Source of the DNA: an uncultured Sutterella sp.
GTDB taxonomy: Bacteria; Pseudomonadota; Gammaproteobacteria; Burkholderiales; Burkholderiaceae_F
NCBI GenBank assembly: GCA_900754475.1
Contig: CAAECY010000054.1
Location: 1 to 30,425 of the forward strand
Length of the DNA stretch: 30,425 bases
Direction of reading: 5' to 3'
The notes under the pieces are model-generated. The model worked only from the letters and a program-made list of their open reading frames with translations, did not search any database and was not told the DNA's origin. Shown piece by piece: positions 6,995 through 15,950 of this stretch (within the stretch, counting starts at the first letter, position 1; each line of letters opens with the position of its first letter). A program made the position numbers and the translations under genes.

Positions 6995-8680
6995 TCACCC
7001 CGCAACCGACGACCAGAAAAGCAGCAGCACGATCTGCCCCGACAAAATCCGCATGAACATCGCCAAGGGGTAGACGGTCGAGTAGGCGACGGCCGAGCTG
7101 TTCTTCTCCGACAAGGTCGCCGCATAGGCAAGGGCCGGCGGGTTCGTCGTAAGCCCCGAAAGGAGCCCGACGATCGAGTGGTAGTTCATGCGGAAGATGA
7201 GGCGCGCGGCCACCCCGACCGCAACGAGCGGCAGCACCGTAACGAGGAACCCGAGCCCCATGAAGAGGAGCCCGCTCCCGTTCACGAACGCGTCCGCAAA
7301 GCCGTTCCCGGCGGCAAGCCCGACGCTTGCGAGAAAGAAGGCGATCCCGAGTTCTCGAAGCATCAACGAGGCGGAGTTCGTCGTGTAGGTGACCAAATGC
7401 AGCGACGGCCCGTAGCGCCCGAGCAAAATCGCAACGATCAGGGGACCGCCCGCCAAGCCCAGCTTCAACGCGACGGGAATCCCGGGGAGCGCAATCGGGA
7501 GGCTCCCCGCAAGGATCCCGAGCGCGATCCCGACGAAGACCGAAATGATGTTCGGATGGTCGAGCTTCTTTTCCTGGTTCCCGAGAACGCCCGCGAGGCG
7601 CTTCACGGCCCGCTCGGGGCCGACGACGACCAGGCGGTCGCCGAGATGCAGGTGCAGGTTTTGGTAGGGAAAGATTTCCATTCCAGCGCGGTAGACGCGC
7701 GTCACGTTCACGCCGTCGTAGTTCGCGAGGTGCAGATCCCGAATCCGCTGCCCGTTGATGGCGGGGTCGGTAATGAGGATGTGCTGGCTCGAAATGGGCG
7801 AGTGTTCGCTCGTCAAGTCGACGTCGGTACGCTCCTTCCCGAAGAAGGCGACGATCGCCTCTTTGTTTTCTTCCTGCGCGACGACGCGAAGGACGTCGCC
7901 GACGTGGACGCGCGTCTTGGGCCCGGGGCTCACCAAGCCTTCGGCTTCGTTGAATCGGCGCGAGACGACGAAGGGCCGGTTGATCACCTTGCGGATCACC
8001 TCGATCGTGCGGTCTTCGAGGTAGCCGTTCGCGGCTTCGACGTAGAAGGTGATCGGAGCGGCGTTCTGTTCCGTTTCATGGAGCGACCAGAGACGCTCCT
8101 CTTCGGCGATGTCGATCGAGAAGACCTTGCGAATGAGAATGGCCGTACCGATGATGCCGATGACGGCCAAGGGGTAGGCACAGGCGTACGCCACCGCGAT
8201 GTCGGGTCCCGTGTAGTCGAGCGCTTTCAAAGCCTCCTGCGTCGCGCCGAGCCCCGGGGTGTTGGTGACCGCCCCGTAGTAGACGCCGAGCATCTGGGCG
8301 AGGTCCACGGACCCCGAAAACGCAAAGGCGAGCGCCACGGTGAGGGCTACCGACAAAAGAATCCCGAAAAGCGCGAGCCCGTTCAATTCGAGGCCGCCCG
8401 CGCGAAAGCTCGAGAAAAAGGAGGGGCCGACCTGGAGGCCTATGAAAAAGACGAAGAGAATGAGCCCGAAGTCCCGCAGGAACCCGAGCACGGTCGGGTT
8501 CGGCACGAACCCGAAGTGCCCGACCGCAAGCCCCATGAAGAGGACGAACGTCACGCCGAGCGAGACGCCGAAAAGGCGAATGCGTCCCAGCGCAAGCCCG
8601 CAGGTGATGACGAATGCGTAGATGAGAATGTTCCCGCCGACGGTCGATGGGTCGGCGAGACGCAGCAGAAAGTCGAGCAT
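6995..8680 (-). CDS. YidE/AspT-family membrane transporter with RCK_C domains
   Basis: The product has 561 residues, close to E. coli YidE (553). Five or so hydrophobic segments (about 15-185) carry motifs of the aspartate:alanine exchanger superfamily: FGLILFVFFIGLQVGPSFF and YGAVTNTPGLGATQEAL. A soluble middle part (about 195-370) contains two TrkA_C/RCK_C-like regulatory domains (VGDVLRVV and LGDRLVVVGP mark their ends). A second membrane half follows, with AGGPLIVAILLGRYG and LLSGLTTNPPALAYA. It sits in the inner membrane; the substrate is unknown, with a dicarboxylate or amino acid likely. The start at 8680 fits the length of relatives but has no good ribosome site. An upstream ATG in the same frame (MAFPLHPRK, preceded by GAGGG) would add about 40 residues and is the main alternative. 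Confidence 0.85.
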   Translation of the reverse strand: MLDFLLRLADPSTVGGNILIYAFVITCGLALGRIRLFGVSLGVTFVLFMGLAVGHFGFVPNPTVLGFLRDFGLILFVFFIGLQVGPSFFSSFRAGGLELNGLALFGILLSVALTVALAFAFSGSVDLAQMLGVYYGAVTNTPGLGATQEALKALDYTGPDIAVAYACAYPLAVIGIIGTAILIRKVFSIDIAEEERLWSLHETEQNAAPITFYVEAANGYLEDRTIEVIRKVINRPFVVSRRFNEAEGLVSPGPKTRVHVGDVLRVVAQEENKEAIVAFFGKERTDVDLTSEHSPISSQHILITDPAINGQRIRDLHLANYDGVNVTRVYRAGMEIFPYQNLHLHLGDRLVVVGPERAVKRLAGVLGNQEKKLDHPNIISVFVGIALGILAGSLPIALPGIPVALKLGLAGGPLIVAILLGRYGPSLHLVTYTTNSASLMLRELGIAFFLASVGLAAGNGFADAFVNGSGLLFMGLGFLVTVLPLVAVGVAARLIFRMNYHSIVGLLSGLTTNPPALAYAATLSEKNSSAVAYSTVYPLAMFMRILSGQIVLLLFWSSVAG

Positions 8681-9155
8681 GTCGGGTGCGTCGGGTGCGT
8701 CGGGGAGGACGAAAGCGAAGGTCTCGGATCGTCTCGTCCCCGAGGGTACGGTGGAAGAGTCAAGGATCCTGAGTTTACGGGGATGGAGAGGAAAAGCCAT
8801 CCGTGAAATCCCTCGGAGATATGGAACTGTGCGGTTTTCCCGCATCGTGCCGCACCGAGCCGCAGCAGGGTGCGGCTCCGCCTCCGGCCGGCGACAAGCG
8901 ACTGACAAGCGACCGACAAGAGAGCCCGACCGGAGAAGCGACCGTCAACAACCGACCGCGGGGTCCGTACCGATGGGGCGTTCCTCTCCGTTCGTTGCGG
9001 AACCCGAGCGAATCGGAGAAGCGGGGCGTGCGGGGACCTTTCGGGCGTCCGGGCGCTTTCTATACTGCGTTTCAACACCGATCGACCGACGCCGCAAGGG
9101 CGGCCGATCCTCCCAACGAACCCCTGGAACACAACAACGCCAAGAAGGAGAAGTC
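8681..9155. other. Divergent intergenic region with tandem 11-mers and hairpins
   Basis: This region separates the minus-strand transporter from the plus-strand aldo/keto reductase. It contains three tandem 11-bp units (8893-8925), a GCCGCA/TGCGGC hairpin at 8858-8875 and a TATACT that may be the -10 for the reductase at 9061-9066 (no clear -35). The part 8681-8800 may be translated if the transporter uses its upstream start. No other gene is supported. Confidence 0.5.
8893..8925. repeat. Three tandem 11-bp units
   Basis: GACAAGCGACT, GACAAGCGACC and GACAAGAGAGC follow each other without gaps in noncoding DNA between two divergent genes. Confidence 0.75.
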
Positions 9156-10178
9156 ATGCAACATCGTTTGCTCAAAAATCTCAACGTCTCGCCGATCGGC
9201 ATGGGTTGTATGGGTCTCTCGCACGGCTACGGTCGGGTGCCGGAACGCGCCGTCAGCATCGACGCGATCCGCGCGGCGGTCGACTTCGGGTGCAACTTCT
9301 TCGATACGGCCGAAGTGTACGGTCGGGAGATGTTTTACGAGGGCCATAACGAAGAGATCGTGGGCGAAGCCTTGAAGCCCTGCCGCAAGGACGTGGTGCT
9401 CGCGACGAAAATTCACCTCCGTACGGAAGAAGTCGAATCGGGAAAGGACCTCTACGCGATCGCCCGCGAACACCTGGCCGCGTCGATGGAGCGGCTTCAA
9501 ACGGACTACGTCGACCTCTACTACCTCCACCGCCTGAACGAACTCGTTCCGGTTGAAGAGGTGGCGGGCGTCATGGGACGCCTGATCGACGAAGGCCTCA
9601 TCCGCGGCTGGGGTCTCTCGCAGGTGTCGGTTGAGACGCTCGATGCGGCCAACCGCGTGACGCCCGTCACGGCCGTGCAGAGCATCTACTCGATGGTCGA
9701 GCGCGGGCTTGAAAAGGACATCTTCCCGTACTGCCTGGAGCACGGGATCGGCGTCGTGCCGTTCTCCCCCATCGCGAGCGGCCTTCTCTCGGGCAAGGTG
9801 ACGGTCGAAACGAAGTTCGAAGGGGACGACGTGCGCAAATTCGTCCCGCAGCTCTCGAAAGAAAACCTCGTCGCGAACCGGCCGCTCATTGACCTTTTGA
9901 GCACCTTCGCCGAGCGCAAGAACGCGACGAACGCCCAGATTTCGCTCGCGTGGATGCTGAAGAAGTACCCGAACGTCGTGCCGATTCCGGGGTCCAAGGT
10001 GAAGGAACGCATCCTTGAGAATCTCGGCGCCTGGAACGTCGAACTCACGGACGCCGAATTTGCCGAGCTTGAACGCGAACTCGACCGCCGCACCGTGCAC
10101 GGTCAGCGCGGCTACGTCGAATCCGAGCAGAAGTCCTTCAGCAGCAATTGGTTGAAGGCCCGCGAAGCGAAGAGCTGA
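9156..10178 (+). CDS. Aldo/keto reductase
   Basis: This is a 340-aa NAD(P)H-dependent oxidoreductase of the aldo/keto reductase superfamily, with a TIM-barrel fold, expected in the cytosol. The catalytic tetrad is complete: Asp50 in NFFDTAE, Tyr55 in VYG, Lys85 in LATKIH and His125 in YYLHRL. The later region VVPIPGSKVKERILENLGAWN is the usual cofactor-binding segment. The N-terminus IGMGCMGLSHGYG places it with the YajO/YeaE/AKR13-like reductases rather than the sugar reductases. The ATG at 9156 follows AAGGAG at 9145-9150; the longer open frame from 8622 is noncoding. It is monocistronic. The natural substrate, an aldehyde or ketone, cannot be told from sequence. Confidence 0.92.
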   Translation: MQHRLLKNLNVSPIGMGCMGLSHGYGRVPERAVSIDAIRAAVDFGCNFFDTAEVYGREMFYEGHNEEIVGEALKPCRKDVVLATKIHLRTEEVESGKDLYAIAREHLAASMERLQTDYVDLYYLHRLNELVPVEEVAGVMGRLIDEGLIRGWGLSQVSVETLDAANRVTPVTAVQSIYSMVERGLEKDIFPYCLEHGIGVVPFSPIASGLLSGKVTVETKFEGDDVRKFVPQLSKENLVANRPLIDLLSTFAERKNATNAQISLAWMLKKYPNVVPIPGSKVKERILENLGAWNVELTDAEFAELERELDRRTVHGQRGYVESEQKSFSSNWLKAREAKS

Positions 10179-10230
10179 GCCTCACGCTTGTCCGCTGATC
10201 TTTCGCGGCTCGCAAAGCCGCAATCCCCAC

Positions 10231-10262
10231 AGAGCCCTTCGGACCGTCCGCGGGGCTCTTTG
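10231..10262. terminator. Possible terminator between convergent genes
   Basis: AGAGCCC / GGGCTCT can form a 7-bp stem with a 15-nt loop, followed by only TTT. It lies between the convergent aldo/keto reductase and GntR-type regulator genes and may serve either strand. The poor T-run makes this uncertain. Confidence 0.4.
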
Positions 10263-10282
10263 GGTTCGGACTTCGCCGACAG

Positions 10283-11014
10283 TCAGGAGAGCACGATCTG
10301 CGCTTTCGAGGCGTCGACGCGTTCGATCCGGAATTCGACGCGACGCCTGCAAACGTCAAAGGTCGTGCGCAGCAGCCGAAAGACGGTCGTACCCGCCGCG
10401 ATCCCGCCGCAGGCTTCCCGTGCGGGGTCGGCAATACCGGCCGTGATTCGCTCGGAGACGCTCCCGACGAGGATTCCCGCGCGCTCGTAAATCGCGTAGA
10501 TGCTCACGTCGGGGTCGCGCGTGAGGAAGTCTTCGGGCGCGAGCGTCGGAAAGAGCGCACGCGGAAGCCACGCTTCGTCCGACCCGCAAGGCTCTCCCTC
10601 GACGTCCATGCGGCGCGTCCAATGGATGACCCAATCGTCGGGATCGATCCCGAGTTCGTGCGCGACGGCGGCCCCCGCCCGAACAACTTCGAACCGCTCG
10701 AGCGTGTCGTCGTAGCGCTCGATGAGCGACCCGTCAAGCCGCTGAAAGCGGTGAAAGCGGTTCCAGTATCCGTGCTTCAAGTAGCTCTTCACGAAAATGC
10801 CCTTTCCCTGCCGGGCGATCAGCACGTTTTCGTCCGTGAGCGTCTCGACCACACGCCTCACGGTCGAGATCCCGCAGCCGAAGCGTTCAGCCAAGGCGGG
10901 CAACGGCGGCAACTGCGTCCCCGGACGCCATTCGCCCCGCGCGATCGTCTCGCGAATGCCTCGGTCGACCGAGACGTAAAGCGGCAGGTTGGGGGTTGCG
11001 GAAGTTCGCGCCAT
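10283..11014 (-). CDS. GntR-family transcriptional regulator (HutC/UTRA type)
   Basis: The 243-aa protein has a winged helix-turn-helix at residues 10-76 (LYVSVDRGIRETIARGEWRPGTQLPPLPALAERFGCGISTVRRVVETL, then GKGIFV), typical of GntR regulators. A UTRA-like effector domain follows at about 95-240, with the usual RRMDVEGEPCGSDEAWLP and ITAGIADPAREACGG elements. This subfamily senses small metabolites, often amino acids or their breakdown products, and usually represses. The ATG at 11014 follows GGAGA. It is divergent from the AbgA-like hydrolase and DcuC-type carrier, with two CTGTCGACAG palindromes in between, so control of that operon and of itself is the likely role. The ligand is unknown. 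Confidence 0.88.
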   Translation of the reverse strand: MARTSATPNLPLYVSVDRGIRETIARGEWRPGTQLPPLPALAERFGCGISTVRRVVETLTDENVLIARQGKGIFVKSYLKHGYWNRFHRFQRLDGSLIERYDDTLERFEVVRAGAAVAHELGIDPDDWVIHWTRRMDVEGEPCGSDEAWLPRALFPTLAPEDFLTRDPDVSIYAIYERAGILVGSVSERITAGIADPAREACGGIAAGTTVFRLLRTTFDVCRRRVEFRIERVDASKAQIVLS

Positions 11015-11191
11015 GAGGGTCTCCGGTGAAAAATCGGCCGAGCGAGCGTAGCGGTGAGAGGTGTCGGAAGGGTCGTAAGCGTCGGAAGCGAGAGAGGAGG
11101 GCGGCTTCGTCACGTCACGTAACGTCACCTCACCGCACTACTCAAACATCGGCAGCTCCCGACGTCTATCGGGGAAAAGACCTACGAGGGA

Positions 11192-11207
11192 ACTCTGTCG
11201 ACAGACT
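11192..11207. promoter_or_regulatory. Candidate regulator operator, site 1
   Basis: ACTCTGTCGACAGACT is a 16-bp palindrome with one mismatched pair, sharing the core TCTGTCGACAGA with site 2. It lies on the side nearer the GntR-type gene. Its assignment to that regulator is inferred from position. Confidence 0.55.
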
Positions 11208-11361
11208 TCGATGCGGGATAAGTCCTGTTTATTCGGGGTGGTAATCGCATGTTCGTCGAGTACGCATCCGTCGAATCGGTGTTGAAGGGTTCAAAAGCCC
11301 TCACGTCCAATATCGCCCCTCCATTATGGCCCGAAAGTTGCGGGGTCGATCGTCGGTGCGC

Positions 11362-11377
11362 ACTCTGTCGACAGAGT
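11362..11377. promoter_or_regulatory. Candidate regulator operator, site 2
   Basis: ACTCTGTCGACAGAGT is a perfect 16-bp palindrome 170 bp from site 1 (centre to centre) and about 210 bp before the hydrolase start. Two such sites about 16 helical turns apart could allow looping by a dimeric regulator. Confidence 0.6.
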
Positions 11378-11589
11378 TGCGCGACCCGCTCGAACGCAAA
11401 GCGCGTTCGGGAGACAATTTTCCGCATCGACCATTGACGCGTCGTCCGCCGTCCGGAAACCTCCCGACGGGCTTGTTTTCACCCGATGCGCAACTTCCGC
11501 AAGGAAAGCGTAAAGGGGAAAAGGGAAGCGAAAACGAGAACGAGAGGGCCCGGGCGGTGGGACGCCCCCCAACACAAAGGAGCATCACG

Positions 11590-12879
11590 ATGACGAATTG
11601 CGACCTCACCCAAACGCTTGAAGCGCTCACGGCCGACCGCCGTGCGCTTCACCGCCGGCCCGAAGAAGGCTGGACCGAATTCGAAACGACCTGGTTCATC
11701 GCGCAACGCCTCGAATCGCTCGGCATTCCCTATCGCGCGGGCATTGCGAACGTCGACCCCGAGAACGTCCCCGGGCGCGATCCGAAGAAGGTCGAAGCGG
11801 CTCTCAAGCGCGCCCGCGAACGCGTCCCCGCCGAGTTCCTTGAGATGCTCGGGGGCTACACGGGGGTGGTTGCCGAAATCGATACGGGCCGCGAAGGCCC
11901 CCTGACGGCGCTGCGTTTCGACATCGACTGCGTCTGCGTCGAAGAGTCCTCGTCCTGCAACCATATTCCCGCTCGGGATGGATTTGCGTCCGAATGCCCC
12001 GGCCTCATGCACGCGTGCGGTCACGACGCGCACACGGCCGTGGGTCTGGCGGTCGCGGCCTGGGTGGCGCACCACCGCGACGAGCTCGCGGGTCGGATCC
12101 GCCTTATTTTCCAGCCCGCGGAAGAGGGGACGCGCGGTGCGGTTGCGATGGCCGCGAAAGGCATCGTCGACGACGTCGACTACTTCCTGGGCTCGCACGT
12201 CGGGTGCGATGCGAAGACGGGCGAGGTGCTCGTCATGAAGGGCGGGTTCCTCGCCACGTCGAAGATCAACATCCGCTTCACGGGTACGCCCTCGCACGCG
12301 GGTGCGAAGCCCGAAGACGGGCGGAGCGCCCTGTTGGCCGCCGCTTCCGCCGCCCTTCAGATTTCGGGGATCTCCCGCCACTCCCAGGGCGCAAGCCGCG
12401 TCTCGGTGGGGGTTCTCAATGCGGGCGAAGGCCGCAACGTCACCCCGGTGCACGCGTCGCTACAGGTTGAAACGCGCGGCGAAACCGACGCCATCAACGA
12501 ATTCCTCGAAGCCAACATCCGCCGCATCGTCGAAGGCGAATCGATCGTCTACGACGTGAAGGGCGAAATGGAGGTGGTTGGCAAGGGGGCGACCCTCCCC
12601 GTCTGCGACGCGTTCTGCGACCGGGTGCTTGAAACCGCGAAGGGCGTGGACGGCGTCAAGTCGGCGACCTTCTGGGCGAAGCCCCTCGCAAGCGAAGACT
12701 GCACGATCTTCATGCAGCGCGTCGTCGCCCGAGGCGGCGAGGCCGCGTTCTTCGTGTGGGGGTCCGAAAACAACGGCCACCACAAGGCGGACTTCGACGT
12801 GCGTCCCGAAGCGATGGAGGTGGGTCTCGGCGTCTTCCGCGCGATGCTCAAGAACCTCAACGGGTGCGGGAAGCACTGA
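11590..12879 (+). CDS. M20-family amidohydrolase, AbgA-like
   Basis: The 429-aa enzyme belongs to metallopeptidase family M20 (aminoacylase/AbgA branch; E. coli AbgA is 436 aa), which hydrolyses amide bonds of N-acyl amino acids or p-aminobenzoyl-glutamate. Metal-site motifs are intact: RFDIDCV (about 110-116), HACGHDAHTA (141-150) and FQPAEEG (174-180, with the catalytic Glu pair 178-179). The dimerisation-domain motif GTPSHAGAKPEDGRSAL and the late metal-site His in NNGHHKADFDV are also present. No signal peptide is seen, so it is cytosolic. The ATG at 11590 follows AAAGGAG. A DcuC-type carrier follows 227 bp downstream on the same strand, suggesting uptake and hydrolysis of an acylated amino acid. 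The substrate is not established. Confidence 0.9.
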   Translation: MTNCDLTQTLEALTADRRALHRRPEEGWTEFETTWFIAQRLESLGIPYRAGIANVDPENVPGRDPKKVEAALKRARERVPAEFLEMLGGYTGVVAEIDTGREGPLTALRFDIDCVCVEESSSCNHIPARDGFASECPGLMHACGHDAHTAVGLAVAAWVAHHRDELAGRIRLIFQPAEEGTRGAVAMAAKGIVDDVDYFLGSHVGCDAKTGEVLVMKGGFLATSKINIRFTGTPSHAGAKPEDGRSALLAAASAALQISGISRHSQGASRVSVGVLNAGEGRNVTPVHASLQVETRGETDAINEFLEANIRRIVEGESIVYDVKGEMEVVGKGATLPVCDAFCDRVLETAKGVDGVKSATFWAKPLASEDCTIFMQRVVARGGEAAFFVWGSENNGHHKADFDVRPEAMEVGLGVFRAMLKNLNGCGKH

Positions 12880-12909
12880 CCCCCGAAGAACGGAGGTGCC
12901 GTGAGACCG

Positions 12910-12927
12910 CCGGGGCGCTCGCCCCGG
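12910..12927. other. Hairpin between hydrolase and carrier genes
   Basis: A perfect 7-bp stem CCGGGGC/GCCCCGG closes a GCTC tetraloop, 30 bp after the hydrolase stop. There is no T-run, so it is more likely an mRNA processing or stability element, or a weak attenuator, than a full terminator. Confidence 0.45.
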
Positions 12928-13106
12928 TGACCTGCCTCACCGAAACGCCGCCCCTATACCCCGATTCCCTTGAGTCGATTCACCGGACCCGCAGCGCGGG
13001 CGCTTCGTTCTCTCCGAAGGCGTTCGATCACGAGCGACGAAGGCGTCCCGCGCGAAGAAGACCACTCAAAGGACAACCCCAAGGAAAAACCCAAAGGAGA
13101 CACCCC

Positions 13107-14393
13107 ATGACCTGGACCGTTTGGGCCGCTCTGGCGGTCACGGCGTGCGCGATCGTCGCGCTCGTCAAGCGCGCGGAAACGCGCATGGTTTTGATCGTCG
13201 CCGGTTTCGCGATGGCGATCCTTTCCCTCAACCCGATGGAAGCCTTCCGTCAGTTCGACAAGTCGATGACGAACGCGGGCCTCATCATCTCGATCTGCTC
13301 GGCGATGGGCTTTGCGGCCGTGGTGTCGCTCACGAAGTGCGACATCCATCTCGTGGCGCTCCTCACGAAGCCCTTGAAAAAGATGGGCCTCTTGCTTCTG
13401 CCCCTTTGCATGCTCGTCACGGGCTTCGTTGCGATCGCGATTCCCTCGACCGCGGGCTGCGTTGCGGCGGTGGGCCCGACCCTGATCCCCCTCATGATCC
13501 GCGCGGGCTTCCGGCCCGCCGCAGCGGCCGCGGCCGTCGTCGCATCGATCACCCCGGCGATGTTCAATCCGGGCGTTGCGCACAACGTCATGGTCTCGAA
13601 GATCGCCGAGATCGAGGTGATGGACTTCGTCCTTCGCTATTCGAATTTCACGGCGATGTGTGCGATTTCGGTGATCGTCATCGTGACGGCGCTCGCCTTC
13701 TTCTACCACGACTTCGGCGGCAACTACGAAACCCAAGCGGCGAAGGCCGATTCGGGTAACGGCGTGAAGGCCGCGGAACCCGACCTGCCCGAGAAGCCCA
13801 ACATCCTCTTCGCGATCGCGCCGATGGTGCCCGTGGCGCTTCTCGTCGCGGTTTCTCTCCAAATGCCCGAACTCAAGATGTCGGTTGCGACCGCCATGTT
13901 GATCGGTACGGTCTATGCCTTGGCCGTCACCCGCACGAACCCCGCCGACGTCACGAAGAAGTTCTTCGACGGCATGGGCCGCGGCTACGCGTCGATCCTC
14001 GGCATCATCATCGCGGCGGGCGTCTTTGCGGCGGGTCTTCGCGCCTGCGGCGTGATCGATCTCTTCGTGAATTACTTGACGAGTGCGAACGAAGTCGCGA
14101 AGATCGGCGGCTCCTTCGGCCCCTACGTTCTCGGCGTTTTGACGGGGTCCGGGGACGCCGCGACCTTCGCCTTCAACGAGGCCGTGACGCCGCACGCGCG
14201 CTCCTTCGGTCTGGAACCCGACCTTCTCGGGTACCTCGCCATGATGTCCGCGCACTTCGGGCGCCTTTCCTCCCCCTTGGCGGGCGGCCTGATTCTTGCG
14301 GCCGGCATTGCGGGCGTGAACCCGATTGAGATCGTGAAGCGCACCGCGCCCGCGATGTTCGTGACGATGATCGTCCTCTACGTCGTGCTTTGA
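13107..14393 (+). CDS. DcuC-family C4-dicarboxylate-type carrier
   Basis: The 428-aa protein is strongly hydrophobic throughout, with ten or more membrane segments and a central loop near residues 210-230 (NYETQAAKADSGNG). It matches the anaerobic C4-dicarboxylate carrier DcuC family (E. coli DcuC 461 aa). The best family mark is VLTGSGDAATFAFNEAVTPHA in the second half, with the related first-half element IAIPSTAGCVAAVGPTLIPL. Relatives exchange fumarate and succinate or take up dicarboxylates in the inner membrane. In this context, import of the hydrolase substrate or export of its product is equally possible. The ATG at 13107 follows AAAGGAGA; the leader repeats AAGGA three times. A strong terminator follows at 14503. 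Confidence 0.85.
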   Translation: MTWTVWAALAVTACAIVALVKRAETRMVLIVAGFAMAILSLNPMEAFRQFDKSMTNAGLIISICSAMGFAAVVSLTKCDIHLVALLTKPLKKMGLLLLPLCMLVTGFVAIAIPSTAGCVAAVGPTLIPLMIRAGFRPAAAAAAVVASITPAMFNPGVAHNVMVSKIAEIEVMDFVLRYSNFTAMCAISVIVIVTALAFFYHDFGGNYETQAAKADSGNGVKAAEPDLPEKPNILFAIAPMVPVALLVAVSLQMPELKMSVATAMLIGTVYALAVTRTNPADVTKKFFDGMGRGYASILGIIIAAGVFAAGLRACGVIDLFVNYLTSANEVAKIGGSFGPYVLGVLTGSGDAATFAFNEAVTPHARSFGLEPDLLGYLAMMSAHFGRLSSPLAGGLILAAGIAGVNPIEIVKRTAPAMFVTMIVLYVVL

Positions 14394-14502
14394 CCGGTGC
14401 TTTGAGCGCCCGACGGGCTTCGGGCTCCTCCGGATCCGAAAGTTCCCGAAGACCCTTCAGACCCTGAAGATCCGCAAGAGCCTCTCGCCCCGGCCATAAA
14501 CC

Positions 14503-14551
14503 GAGCCCTCCCCGAACGTACGAAGATACGTACAAAAGGGGAGGGCTCTTT
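14503..14551 (+). terminator. Strong terminator after the carrier gene
   Basis: An 11-bp perfect stem GAGCCCTCCCC/GGGGAGGGCTC encloses a smaller ACGTA/TACGT hairpin and is followed by TTTCGTT. It lies between the carrier gene and the convergent minus-strand PLP enzyme gene. Confidence 0.8.
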
Positions 14552-14605
14552 CGTTGGGGGTTGTGCGCTTTGTGCGACGGGACGGCTTGCCGCCCGTTAC
14601 CGGCG

Positions 14606-15784
14606 TTACCAACCGCGCACGTGCTTGAGCGCCGCCTTCACGGTGAGGGTGTCGTCGTCAACGAGCAGGAGCTTCTCGTAGGGCGCTGCGGTCGGGCAGG
14701 CGTGGTTCGGAAGGATCCGCAAACGACGCCCCACGGGGAAGTCTTCGGGCTTCAACGCGTCGCCCGCCACCGCCTGAAGGATCCCGTGTTCCTGGTTCGC
14801 GCCCGTCATGCGGACGTCAAGCCCTCGGACGGGACGACCCGCGAGGTCGCAGACAAGGCCGTACCCGAAGTCTTCGTGCTGACGGGCCGTACCGCGGTCG
14901 CGCGACATCGCCATCCAGCCCGCGTCGACGATCACCTGACCTTTTTCCTTCTGGTGCCCGATCACGGTCGTCAAGACCGAGCCCGCGATGCGGTCGAGCG
15001 TGCAAACGCCGAGGTTCGTCATGAAGAGGTCGAACATCGCATAGACGCCGCAGCGGATTTCCGTGACGCCCGTTTCGTCTTCGGCGGCAAAGACGGTCGG
15101 CGTGGAGCCGACGGAGACGATCGGAACTTCGATCCCTTCGGCACGGAGCCTGTCGGCTGCCAATACGATCCCGTCCCGCTCGCGCCGGGCGGCTTCGCGG
15201 GCGTTCGCGGCGCCTTCCTTGTCGTAACTCGCGCCCGCGTGGGTGAGAAGGCCCGCAAAGCGGGCGCCCCCCGTCAAGCTCTTCACAACCTCAAGGAGCT
15301 GATCCGACTCGGGCGTGATCCCCGAGCGGTGTCCGTCGACGTCGATTTCAACAAGCACGGGAATTTCGATCGAGCGCGCGGACGCGTAGGCCGAGACGTA
15401 GCGGGCGGCGTCCACGTTGTCGAGAAGAATCTTGAGGTCGCACCCGGAAGCGCGGATGCGCTCGACGCGCCCCAACTTCTGCGGAGCGATCCCGACGGCG
15501 TAGATCAAGTCCGTGACGCCGTTCGCGGCGAAGTATTCGGCTTCCAAGAGGGTCGAAACGGTCGCGGGTCCTTCGGGCGACATCATCTGGCGGCGCGCGA
15601 TCTCGATCGACTTGTGGGTCTTGAGGTGCGGACGAAGCGTCACGCCGAGCGCTCGGGCGCGGTCTTTGGCGGCGGTGAGGTTCGCTTCGAGCTTGGCGTC
15701 GGAAATGAGGAAGGCCGGGGTTTCGACGGTCGGGTCGTCAAGGCGGCGGCCGATGCGGGGATCGGGGGCGGTGTGGGAAAACAT
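14606..15784 (-). CDS. D-threonine aldolase / D-serine dehydratase-type PLP enzyme
   Basis: The 392-aa protein belongs to the fold-type III (alanine racemase N-terminal) enzymes of the DSD1/D-threonine aldolase family, which act on D-serine or D-threonine-like D-amino acids. The PLP lysine is Lys55 in RPHLKTHK. The metal pair typical of this family is His361 and Cys363 in PNHACPT. The VEIDVDGHRSGI and LLTHAGASY elements also match. It is cytosolic by the lack of a signal. The start at 15784 (MFSHTAPDP) fits the family, although no good ribosome site precedes it; a TTG at 15814 is an alternative. It is divergent from the RidA gene and convergent with the carrier. Choice between aldolase, giving glycine plus an aldehyde, and dehydratase, giving a keto acid plus ammonia, is not possible from sequence. 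Confidence 0.85.
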   Translation of the reverse strand: MFSHTAPDPRIGRRLDDPTVETPAFLISDAKLEANLTAAKDRARALGVTLRPHLKTHKSIEIARRQMMSPEGPATVSTLLEAEYFAANGVTDLIYAVGIAPQKLGRVERIRASGCDLKILLDNVDAARYVSAYASARSIEIPVLVEIDVDGHRSGITPESDQLLEVVKSLTGGARFAGLLTHAGASYDKEGAANAREAARRERDGIVLAADRLRAEGIEVPIVSVGSTPTVFAAEDETGVTEIRCGVYAMFDLFMTNLGVCTLDRIAGSVLTTVIGHQKEKGQVIVDAGWMAMSRDRGTARQHEDFGYGLVCDLAGRPVRGLDVRMTGANQEHGILQAVAGDALKPEDFPVGRRLRILPNHACPTAAPYEKLLLVDDDTLTVKAALKHVRGW

Positions 15785-15944
15785 TGTGAGGTGAAGTCTT
15801 AAGGCGTAAGGCAAGCGAGAAACTCGCGGAACCGAGCGGGAGAGAAACGGGCAGGGCGCTCGAACAAACGATCGGACGCGCAGCGGCTTCTCAAACGCTC
15901 GGGGATGCTCTCGATCGTAGCAGGCTTCGAGCGCTCCCGACTCT

Positions 15945-15950
15945 TATAAT
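15945..15950 (+). promoter_or_regulatory. Probable -10 element for the ridA operon
   Basis: TATAAT in an otherwise GC-rich stretch; the position 17 bp upstream (15922-15927) is AGGCTT, a poor -35. An activator-dependent promoter is possible. It lies about 220 bp before the ridA ATG. Confidence 0.45.

Larger units (their letters stand above)
11015..11589. other. Divergent control region between gntR-type gene and hydrolase
   Basis: This 575-bp region holds the two palindromes at 11192-11207 and 11362-11377, and a perfect 7-bp hairpin CGAACGC/GCGTTCG at 11391-11409. The stretch 11500-11570 before the hydrolase ribosome site is purine-rich (AAAGGGGAAAAGGG-like). No reliable -35/-10 pair was identified. 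No coding region is supported; the hydrolase frame stays open upstream but lacks family similarity there. Confidence 0.55.

Noticed and set aside
6905..8806. A 633-codon plus-strand frame opposite the YidE/AspT-type transporter
   Set aside because: It is highly charged and repetitive in composition, the mirror of hydrophobic codons on the other strand.
11326..11589. N-terminal extension of the M20 hydrolase
   Set aside because: It covers the operator palindrome and purine-rich leader and adds nothing found in the family; AAAGGAG supports 11590.
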